From: an uncultured Prevotellaceae bacterium
GTDB taxonomy: Bacteria > Bacteroidota > Bacteroidia > Bacteroidales > Bacteroidaceae
Direction of reading: 5' to 3'
Length of the DNA stretch: 52,843 nt
Assembly (NCBI GenBank): GCA_946626595.1
Contig: CAMOUQ010000007.1
Location: 1-52,843, forward strand
This document shows, piece after piece, positions 17,438 through 24,301 of the stretch; position 1 is the first letter of the stretch, and every line of letters begins with the position of its first letter. The notes beneath the pieces were generated by a model. The model did not search any database. It was not told where the DNA came from and saw only the letters and a program-made list of their open reading frames with translations. A program made the position numbers and the translations under genes.

Positions 17438-18130
17438 ATGTCACAGCTGTTGTCTTGGTTGTACAAGGTTGGCACCTTCTTCCATCCGCGGTTGTGCGCC
17501 GTTTGCGGTGCTCCGCTGACAGATGAGGAAGAGAAGGTGTGCGAGAGCTGCCTCGCCCAGTTTCCTTATGTAGAGGACGAGAATTTTTTCGACAATTCCT
17601 CCACCCATCGTCTCATTACGCGCTTTCCCGTCCGAAAGGCGTACAGCATCATGCACTACCACCACGATGACGAGTCGCACCAACTACTCATTGGGCTGAA
17701 GTATCGACATCGGCCCGACTTAGGCTTCTGGATGGGGCGTCGCATGGCCTGCGAACTTGAGCCTCGTGGTTTCTTCCAAGACATCGACTGTATCATCGCC
17801 GTTCCCTTGCATTGGCATCGTCACCTGAAACGTGGCTACAACCAGAGTTTGGAACTGGCTCGCGGCATCTCCTATGTCACGGGCCTGCCTGTGTTGCGCC
17901 GCGAGCTCGTCAGGGTGCGGAACAACAAGAGTCAGACGCAGATGTCGCATACCGAACGTCTCCGGAATGTGGAGAATCTCTTCCGGGCACGCCACTCCTT
18001 GTCGGGGCGTCATGTGCTGCTCGTCGATGACGTTCTGACCACCGGATCCACGCTGTCGGCATGTGCCCAGGCCATCATGAATGCGTCGGATAATGTCCGC
18101 ATCAGTGTACTCACGCTGGCACGGTCTTAG
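17438..18130 (+). CDS. ComF-family phosphoribosyltransferase-like protein
   Basis: A 230-residue ComF/GntX-type protein. The N-terminal zinc-ribbon is visible (CAVCGAPLTD then CESCLAQ), and the type I phosphoribosyltransferase PRPP loop VLLVDDVLTTGSTLSAC lies near residue 198. The middle carries the family signature HWHRHLKRGYNQSLELARG. Members are linked to DNA uptake in naturally competent bacteria, but many Bacteroidota carry the gene without known competence. It is 22 nt downstream of the fusion gene, probably in the same transcript. Confidence 0.92.
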   Translation: MSQLLSWLYKVGTFFHPRLCAVCGAPLTDEEEKVCESCLAQFPYVEDENFFDNSSTHRLITRFPVRKAYSIMHYHHDDESHQLLIGLKYRHRPDLGFWMGRRMACELEPRGFFQDIDCIIAVPLHWHRHLKRGYNQSLELARGISYVTGLPVLRRELVRVRNNKSQTQMSHTERLRNVENLFRARHSLSGRHVLLVDDVLTTGSTLSACAQAIMNASDNVRISVLTLARS

Positions 18131-18154
18131 TCCCCAAACAAGGAAAGGCGAAAA

Positions 18155-18496
18155 TCAATCAAAGAGCAGAAGCTGACGGCTCTCGTCGCGACGCGGAGTC
18201 CTGGCGGGACGGTCCTCGTCGCGCGGAATGTCGATGAAGAGGTCCATCTGCACGGCCACGTCGGGCTTCAGTGCATACTGGCCCCAGCGGAGACGCATGA
18301 AAGGGGAGTGGCGCTGGCGCGACTGATACCAGAGATAGCTGCGCACCTGGTTGTAGAGACGCTCATAGACGACATCGGAGGCAAAAATGCCACTGTGCAG
18401 ATTGTACAGTTGACGAGCCAGCCGACGGACGTTCATTCCTTCGTGCCCACTGCGTATGAGCATGTCCATAATGTCGTTGTGATAGGCGTTTTTCAT
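18155..18496 (-). CDS. Small winged-helix-like (possibly HARE-HTH) protein with two beta-clamp-like motifs
   Basis: A 113-residue protein. The first 80 residues (MLIRSGHEGMNVRRLARQLYN, then RLRWGQYALKP) have the pattern of a HARE-HTH/winged-helix domain, which ends in a G-x-Y-x-L turn; this assignment is moderate. The tail holds QMDLF (residues 83-87) and QLLLF (108-112, one residue before the end), both matching the QxxLF pentapeptide used by proteins that bind the replication sliding clamp. The longer frame from 18523 is rejected because its start overlaps a promoter element (18521-18528); the Met at 18496 is used. It converges with comF. A role in DNA replication or repair is inferred. Confidence 0.8.
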   Translation of the reverse strand: MKNAYHNDIMDMLIRSGHEGMNVRRLARQLYNLHSGIFASDVVYERLYNQVRSYLWYQSRQRHSPFMRLRWGQYALKPDVAVQMDLFIDIPRDEDRPARTPRRDESRQLLLFD

Positions 18497-18520
18497 ATCC
18501 CTTATAGCAGCTTTACCCGA

Positions 18521-18552
18521 CAAAGATAAGTCAAAATGCGTTAAAACGCAAG
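18521..18552 (-). promoter_or_regulatory. Promoter of the small winged-helix-like gene
   Basis: On the minus strand: -7 TATCTTTG (18521-18528) and, 20 nt upstream, CTTG (18549-18552) in place of the usual -33 TTTG. It decides the start at 18496. Confidence 0.6.
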
Positions 18553-18582
18553 ATTTTGGGTGGTAAATCCGCGGATTATTAG

Positions 18583-18590
18583 TAACTTTG
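18583..18590 (+). promoter_or_regulatory. -7 promoter element of the BACON-like lipoprotein/GH51 unit
   Basis: TAACTTTG lies 26 nt before the ATG at 18617. A TTTG at 18555-18558 is 24 nt upstream, slightly too far for a consensus -33. Confidence 0.55.
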
Positions 18591-18616
18591 TATGAAAATA
18601 GTTAAAAACATAAGAT

Positions 18617-19321
18617 ATGAGAAGACTGATTTTGCCTTGTTTGGCACTTGTTGCCACCTTATTTACTGCTTGTAATAAGGAAAGCTACTACCACACGATG
18701 GGAATACAGATTCCCCAGGGCGTAGCCCTCATCGATGCTGACCAGACACTGGACAGCGTAGTGTTTAACACGACCGACAACTTCCAGCTGTCGTCCAATG
18801 CCGAATGGCTGATCGTGCCCGACTCGATGCTGAGTGGCAAGATTCCCAACTACTACCACATGGTGTGGGTCGTGAACTCACCGCTGGTGGTAACCCCCAA
18901 CACGACCGGCAAGATGCGCACGGCACAACTGACGGTGCGTTGCTTCGGCGAAGACGACTGGGACCAGTCGTCCGTCGCCACCTATCATCAGTTGCATTGG
19001 CTCGACATCACCCATCCCTCGCCCAACTATGCCTACAAAGACGGGGCCATCACGGATGCAGCCTTTGTCATGACCGACTCGGCCACACAGGTGACGGATA
19101 CACTGCGATTCAATGTTCATGGGAAGTGGACACTCACTGGAGGTGGCAACTTTGTGCATCCAGTAGTGGCCGAAGGTGAACCCGGAACACAAAAGGTGGG
19201 ACTGGCCATTGACCCGAATCCCAATACCACCGAACGACAGGAACAGATGGTGCTCACCAGCAACGGCGTGAGCACAACCATAACCGTTAAGCAGGCTGGC
19301 AGAAAGGAGTCGGAGAAATGA
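18617..19321 (+). CDS. BACON-like lipoprotein upstream of GH51
   Basis: A 234-residue predicted surface or periplasmic lipoprotein: MRRLILPCLALVATLFTACN with Cys19 in the lipobox. Two beta-sandwich-like repeats follow; each includes a strand-rich stretch with a Trp (NAEWLIVPDS; HGKWTLTGGG), and the end ITVKQAG is typical of BACON domains, which bind mucin- or carbohydrate-like ligands. The stop overlaps the start of the GH51 gene (ATGA), so translation is coupled and the pair probably acts on the same polysaccharide. BACON assignment is moderate. Confidence 0.75.
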   Translation: MRRLILPCLALVATLFTACNKESYYHTMGIQIPQGVALIDADQTLDSVVFNTTDNFQLSSNAEWLIVPDSMLSGKIPNYYHMVWVVNSPLVVTPNTTGKMRTAQLTVRCFGEDDWDQSSVATYHQLHWLDITHPSPNYAYKDGAITDAAFVMTDSATQVTDTLRFNVHGKWTLTGGGNFVHPVVAEGEPGTQKVGLAIDPNPNTTERQEQMVLTSNGVSTTITVKQAGRKESEK

Positions 19322-21816
19322 AACGATTAGTCCTCATGGCAATGGGTCTCATGACCCTGGTCTCGATGGAGGCTGCCATTCCCGATTCAGTGTGGGTTCG
19401 ACCCGCAGCCCTGCCCAGGGGCGGTGGTCTCATGTTGGAGTGGAGCAGCGACGGAGAACGTTGGCAGTCGGCCACCCAGGGGCGTATTCTGGGTAGCGAC
19501 TACGGTCCTTGGGGCAGTCAGAAGAAACTCTTTGCCCCCAGTCTTGCACAACGCAGCGACGGACTTTTTGTACTGGCCTTTCAGGTCGACGACCGTTCCG
19601 AGCAGTTTGCCCTCTGCACGACACGCGACTTCATCCATTGGCGTCCTCAGGACTATCCCTATATGAAGGGTGCCGGGCAGTGCCTCGACCCGCAGGTCCG
19701 GTTCGACGGACAGGAGTGTGTGGTGACCTTCCGCAACCGGCAGGGCATGCACTTCCAGACACGCAGCACCGACCTCATCCACTTCACTGCCCCCCAGAGC
19801 ATAGGAAACATCCTGACCGAGCCCTCGCGCATGCGTGTATCATATAATATGGTAAAGGCGTTGCGCGACCATCAGGTGGCCTTCGATGCCAAGTCTAAAC
19901 TGGAGAACGAATTGGCTCGCGACAACGAATCGCGCTTTGCCAACCTGGGTCAGGTGAAGGCAGAGGTGGTTGTGGATGCTACCATGCCGAAGTCTATCAG
20001 CGATAAACTGATGGGTATCTTCTTCGAGGATATCAATTATGCAGCCGATGGCGGACTGAATGCACAGCTCGTGCAGAACGGTGACTTCGAATACGACCCG
20101 CACGACCGCATGGGCGACCAGAACTGGAATCGAATGACGGCCTGGAAGTTGGTGGGCGAGGGTGCTACCTTGGTAACCGATGCACACGGCGACTTCACGG
20201 GCATCAGCCAGAACAATCCGCATGCCGCAGGTCTCTTTGTGGAGCGCCCGGGTGCCTCGCTGCAAAACAGCGGCTGGGACGGCATCGCTGTGGAGAAGGG
20301 AAAAAAGTATGACCTCTCGCTCTGTCTTATGGGCGGCAAGGTGCGTGTGGCTCTGATGGAGGGCGACAAAACGCTGGCACAGACCACACTGACTGGCGGG
20401 CACAACAAGTGGAAGCGAGTGAAGGCCGTGTTGCGCCCGACCGCTTCGGCCACGAAGGCTGTGCTCGACATTCGTCCTCTGCAGACGGGCACGATGGGGC
20501 TGGACATGGTGTCGCTCCTTCCGCAGGATACCTACAAGGGACACGGGCTGCGCCGTGACTTGGCTGAGACGCTGGCAGCCTTGCATCCGCGATTCATGCG
20601 CTTTCCCGGTGGATGTGTGACGCATGGTGACGGCATCGGCAATATCTATAACTGGAAGGAGACCATTGGCCCACTGGAGGACCGCAAGCCCCTGCGCAAT
20701 ATTTGGGGCTACCACCAGAGTCGTCAGATGGGATTCTACGAGTTCTTCCAGATGTGCGAGGACATGGGCATGGAGCCCCTGCCCGTATTGGCGGCAGGTG
20801 TGCCTTGCCAAAACTCGAGTGACGGTGGCAACGGCCAGCAGGGCGGCATTCCGATGGAGGACATGCCGGCCTATGTGCAGGACGTGCTCGACCTCATTGA
20901 GTGGGCCAATGGCGATGCTTCCACCACATGGGGGCGCAAGCGTATTGCTCAGGGACACCGCAAGCCCTTCAACCTGAAGTATCTGGGTATCGGCAACGAG
21001 GACCTCATCAGTCCCACCTTTGAGGAGCGATACCTCATGATATGCCGGGCCGTGAAGGCAAAGTACCCCAACATTACGGTTTGTGGTACGGTAGGCCCCT
21101 TCTACTACGGCAGCGACTACGAGGAGGGATGGCGCATAGCCAACCGCAACGCCGACATTATCGACATGGTAGACGAACACTACTATCTGCCCCCTTCGTG
21201 GTACATCTATAACCAGGACTTCTACGACAACTACGACCGTCGTGGTCCCAAGGTGTACTTGGGCGAGTGGGCGGCTCACGTGCCCGGCCGCAGGTCGACC
21301 ATCGAGACGGCTCTTTGTGAAGCACTGCACTACTGTTCGCTGGAGCGCAATGGCGACGTGGTTGAGATGTCGAGTTATGCTCCGCTCCTGGCCAAGGACG
21401 GACATACACAATGGAATCCCGACATGATATACTTCAACAATACGGAGGTGAAACCCACCGTGGGATACTACAGCCAGATGATGTGCGGGCAAAGTGCCGG
21501 CAACGAATATCTGCCCTCTACCATCCAGGCTGACAATCGTCAGACCGGAGTGGGAGAGCGCCTGGCCGTGAGCACGGTGCGCGATACCCGAACGGGGCGG
21601 ACTTATCTGAAGCTGGTGAACGTGCTGAACCACGACGTCGAGGCTCACCTCACACTGAAGGGACTGCTCGCTGGCGAGAAGACGTGCAAACGCACGCTGC
21701 TGACGGGTGCCTACGACAGCACCACAGCTCGGCCCAAGACCGACGAAGTTCGTCTGTCTCCCGATTGTAAATATGTAATGCCGGCTTATTCGTTTACTCT
21801 GATTGCAATCGAATAA
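19318..21816 (+). CDS. GH51 alpha-L-arabinofuranosidase with N-terminal propeller-like segment
   Basis: Releases alpha-L-arabinofuranose side chains from arabinoxylan, arabinan or similar glycans; secreted (signal peptide about 1-20). Residues about 22-170 resemble part of a GH43/GH32-type beta-propeller (FAPSLAQRSDGLFVLAF, CTTRDFIHWRP), too short to be a whole domain. The GH51 enzyme starts near residue 220 (GIFFEDINYAADGGLNAQLV), has an early beta/CBM-like insert, acid/base Glu561 in GIGNED and nucleophile Glu650 in YLGEWAA, and ends in a beta-sandwich. The 832-residue length is long for the family because of the N-terminal part. Its start overlaps the lipoprotein stop by 4 bp. Confidence 0.94.
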   Translation: MKRLVLMAMGLMTLVSMEAAIPDSVWVRPAALPRGGGLMLEWSSDGERWQSATQGRILGSDYGPWGSQKKLFAPSLAQRSDGLFVLAFQVDDRSEQFALCTTRDFIHWRPQDYPYMKGAGQCLDPQVRFDGQECVVTFRNRQGMHFQTRSTDLIHFTAPQSIGNILTEPSRMRVSYNMVKALRDHQVAFDAKSKLENELARDNESRFANLGQVKAEVVVDATMPKSISDKLMGIFFEDINYAADGGLNAQLVQNGDFEYDPHDRMGDQNWNRMTAWKLVGEGATLVTDAHGDFTGISQNNPHAAGLFVERPGASLQNSGWDGIAVEKGKKYDLSLCLMGGKVRVALMEGDKTLAQTTLTGGHNKWKRVKAVLRPTASATKAVLDIRPLQTGTMGLDMVSLLPQDTYKGHGLRRDLAETLAALHPRFMRFPGGCVTHGDGIGNIYNWKETIGPLEDRKPLRNIWGYHQSRQMGFYEFFQMCEDMGMEPLPVLAAGVPCQNSSDGGNGQQGGIPMEDMPAYVQDVLDLIEWANGDASTTWGRKRIAQGHRKPFNLKYLGIGNEDLISPTFEERYLMICRAVKAKYPNITVCGTVGPFYYGSDYEEGWRIANRNADIIDMVDEHYYLPPSWYIYNQDFYDNYDRRGPKVYLGEWAAHVPGRRSTIETALCEALHYCSLERNGDVVEMSSYAPLLAKDGHTQWNPDMIYFNNTEVKPTVGYYSQMMCGQSAGNEYLPSTIQADNRQTGVGERLAVSTVRDTRTGRTYLKLVNVLNHDVEAHLTLKGLLAGEKTCKRTLLTGAYDSTTARPKTDEVRLSPDCKYVMPAYSFTLIAIE

Positions 21817-21847
21817 TCGCTTGCGTAATTATATGGAGCAATAAACT

Positions 21848-22861
21848 ATGACCAAGACACGAAAATTGTTTCTCATCTTCCTGCTGCTTGTCGTCTGTCT
21901 GGTGCTGGCAGTTCCCATGTCAGTGCTGAAGTCCAGCACGCGGTTTGGGGAGAATGAACGATACCTCTACATCTATCCCGGACAGACAACTGCCGACGTC
22001 AGACACATGCTTCAGGAACTGGGCGTACGCAGGATGACGGGTTTCACCTTGCTCGACAAAACGTTGGGATATAAGGTGCGCCCAGGTCGCTATCGCATCA
22101 ATCGCGGCGACAGTATGCTCGAAATCTTCCGCCGTCTGCGCAACGGCCAGCAGGAACCTGTCCGACTGACTATTCCCTCCGTGCGTACAATGGACCGTCT
22201 GGCTGGCTATCTGGGTGACCATCTGATGTTGGATTCGGCCGAGGTGGCAACAGCCTTCCGCGACGCTGCATTCTGTGAGGCCTACGGCTACTCCGTTGAG
22301 ACGCTGCCCGCACTCTTCATCCCCAATACTTATGAGGTGTACTGGACGCTTTCGCTGGAACAACTGATGGAACGTATGCAACGTGAGAACGATGCCTTTT
22401 GGACAAAGGAACGCTCCGACAAGGCGAAGGCCATGGGCATGACTCGTGAGGAGGTGGCAACGCTGGCCAGCATCGTAGACGAAGAGACGGCCAACAATGC
22501 CGAGAAACCTATGGTGGCTGGTATGTACGTGAAGCGACTGAGCATTGACATGCCCCTGCAGGCCGACCCCACAGTGAAGTTTGCCTTGGGCGATTTCGCT
22601 CTGCGCCGTATCTATCAGAAACACCTCACCGTAGACAGTCCCTACAACACCTATCGCAACACAGGCCTGCCCCCAGGCCCCATTCGCATCGCTTCGGTGG
22701 CAGGCATCGATGCAGTACTCAATCATGTTCCCCACGACTACATCTACATGTGTGCCAAGGAGGACTTCTCGGGTACCCACAACTTTGCCAAGACCTATTC
22801 CGAGCATCTGAAGAATGCCCTCCGATATACCCAAGCCCTGAACCAAAGGAACATCAAGTAA
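21848..22861 (+). CDS. mltG: Endolytic murein transglycosylase MltG
   Basis: Cuts nascent peptidoglycan strands near the inner membrane and helps set glycan-chain length. The 337-residue protein has one N-terminal membrane helix (KLFLIFLLLVVCLVLAVPM), a LysM-like segment (IYPGQTTADVRHML) and the YceG catalytic domain. The catalytic Glu of the usual EKET motif is kept in ASIVDEET (the second acidic residue changes, the catalytic one does not), followed by LQADPTVKFALG and GLPPGPI. It is 31 nt after the GH51 gene and 25 nt before the acetylesterase gene; the grouping with polysaccharide genes seems incidental. Confidence 0.95.
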   Translation: MTKTRKLFLIFLLLVVCLVLAVPMSVLKSSTRFGENERYLYIYPGQTTADVRHMLQELGVRRMTGFTLLDKTLGYKVRPGRYRINRGDSMLEIFRRLRNGQQEPVRLTIPSVRTMDRLAGYLGDHLMLDSAEVATAFRDAAFCEAYGYSVETLPALFIPNTYEVYWTLSLEQLMERMQRENDAFWTKERSDKAKAMGMTREEVATLASIVDEETANNAEKPMVAGMYVKRLSIDMPLQADPTVKFALGDFALRRIYQKHLTVDSPYNTYRNTGLPPGPIRIASVAGIDAVLNHVPHDYIYMCAKEDFSGTHNFAKTYSEHLKNALRYTQALNQRNIK

Positions 22862-22886
22862 TTCACCATTTAGCCATTAAACATCT

Positions 22887-24074
22887 ATGAAACGCATACT
22901 CACATTCCTCACTTTCTCATTTTCTCAGTTCCTCCTTTCTGCATACGCTCAGAGCATCACTCTCAACCTGCGCGACAGTCTGGATCGCCCCGACTACTAT
23001 ACTTCCGTTCAGGTGCCAGACGGTAACTATCGCGTCACCGTAACCCTGGGTCATAAGAAACGCCCGGGCAGCACCACGGTGCGAGCCGAGAGTCGTCGCC
23101 TCTTCATCGAGAATGAAGCCACAAAGAAGGGAGAAACGAAAACCATTTCCTTTCTGGTGAACAAGCGTACGCCCCGAATCAACGACAAGGAGAATGTGCG
23201 CATCAAGGAACGCGAACGCACCAAGCTGAACTGGGACGACTTCTTGACCCTGGAGGTGACAGGCGACCGCCAGGTGGTGCAGCAGATAGTCATCGAACGC
23301 GATACCATTGCTCCCACCGTATTCCTCTGCGGCAACAGCACCGTCGTAGACCAGGACGATGAGCCCTGGGCATCGTGGGGGCAGATGGTCACCCGGTGGT
23401 TTACCGATAAGGTTTGCTTCTGCAACCTGGCTGAGAGCGGCGAGACCGCCAGTACGTTCATCGGTGCAGGGCGACTGAAGAAGGGACTGTCGATGATGAA
23501 GCGCGGCGACTACATCATCATGGAGTTTGGACACAATGACCAGAAGCAAAAGACACCGGGCTCGGGTGCTTACTACAACTTTGCTACAGCTCTGAAGACC
23601 TTTGTTGACGAAGCCCGCCAGCGTGGAGCTACCCCCATCTTTGTCACCCCCACACAGCGCCGCAGTTTTGATAAGGACGGACGCATCCGCGAGACCCATG
23701 CCGACTATCCCGAGGCCATGGCTTGGGTGGCAAAGCGAGAGGGCTGTACGCTCATCGACCTGCATCAGATGACGCGTGAACTCTTTGAGGCTATGGGTGA
23801 GGAAGGTTCGAAGCGTGCCTTTGTTCACTATCCCGCAGGTTCGTATCCCGGACAGACAAAGGCCTTTGCCGACAACACCCACTTCAATCCCTATGGCGCC
23901 TATCAGATAGCCAAGTGCGTCATCGAGGGACTCATAGCCCAAGGCGTTCCCTTCGTTCAGTATCTGCGTCCTGAATATCCGCGTGGCTACAATCCTGCAC
24001 ATCCTGATGCCATTGAGTCGTTCCACTGGACCGACAGCAAGCATGTAGACCTGGTGAAACCCGACGGCAATTAA
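22887..24074 (+). CDS. GDSL/SGNH acetylesterase, rhamnogalacturonan acetylesterase-like (CE12)
   Basis: Probably removes acetyl groups from pectic rhamnogalacturonan or xylan. After a signal peptide ending SAYAQ (residues 1-22) comes a beta-rich domain (about 23-140) and an SGNH hydrolase domain (about 143-395). Catalytic Ser151 is in FLCGNSTVVD, block III is FGHNDQK, and the Asp329/His332 pair is in DNTHFNPYG. These match CE12-type rhamnogalacturonan acetylesterases. The signal peptide hydrophobic core (FLTFSFSQFLL) is encoded by a TTTCTCATTTTCTC-like repeat also seen at 37-116. It fits with the GH27, GH43 and GH51 enzymes for pectin or arabinan side-chain removal. Confidence 0.88.
   Translation: MKRILTFLTFSFSQFLLSAYAQSITLNLRDSLDRPDYYTSVQVPDGNYRVTVTLGHKKRPGSTTVRAESRRLFIENEATKKGETKTISFLVNKRTPRINDKENVRIKERERTKLNWDDFLTLEVTGDRQVVQQIVIERDTIAPTVFLCGNSTVVDQDDEPWASWGQMVTRWFTDKVCFCNLAESGETASTFIGAGRLKKGLSMMKRGDYIIMEFGHNDQKQKTPGSGAYYNFATALKTFVDEARQRGATPIFVTPTQRRSFDKDGRIRETHADYPEAMAWVAKREGCTLIDLHQMTRELFEAMGEEGSKRAFVHYPAGSYPGQTKAFADNTHFNPYGAYQIAKCVIEGLIAQGVPFVQYLRPEYPRGYNPAHPDAIESFHWTDSKHVDLVKPDGN
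22900..22941. repeat. TCTCATT-type repeat inside a signal-peptide coding region
   Basis: CTCACATTCCTCACTTTC, TCATTTTCTCAG and TTCCTCCTTTC form imperfect copies of the same pyrimidine-rich repeat found at 37-116. Here it codes for the signal-peptide core of the acetylesterase. Confidence 0.5.
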
Positions 24075-24093
24075 TCAGAAACTGGTTGACCAT

Positions 24094-24285
24094 GAATTAC
24101 ACGAATAGCACGAATTACTCTAATTTATACGAATCCTAATTACACGAATTAAAAGGATTAAACGAATTACACGAATTTCACGAAATCTTCCTGGCAGTCA
24201 CTTGGCCAAGGCTATTCGTGAAATTCGTGTAATTCGATGTTTATAGGCTTATGTAACCCGTTGTTTATAAGTTCGTGTAATTCGT
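24094..24285. repeat. Cluster of AATTACACGAATT repeats with a perfect 22-bp inverted repeat
   Basis: At least five copies of AATTACACGAAT or its complement lie between two convergent genes. The two central ones form perfect 22-bp arms, 24163-24184 and 24215-24236, around a 30-nt loop that itself contains the palindrome CTTGGCCAAG (24201-24210). It could act as a two-way transcription stop, but neither side has a convincing T run. Confidence 0.85.
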
Positions 24286-24301
24286 AGTCCTCCTTGGAGT
24301 T

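Noticed and set aside
19840..21648. Minus-strand frame of 602 codons opposite GH51
   Set aside because: No motifs; GH51 catalytic residues are on the plus strand.
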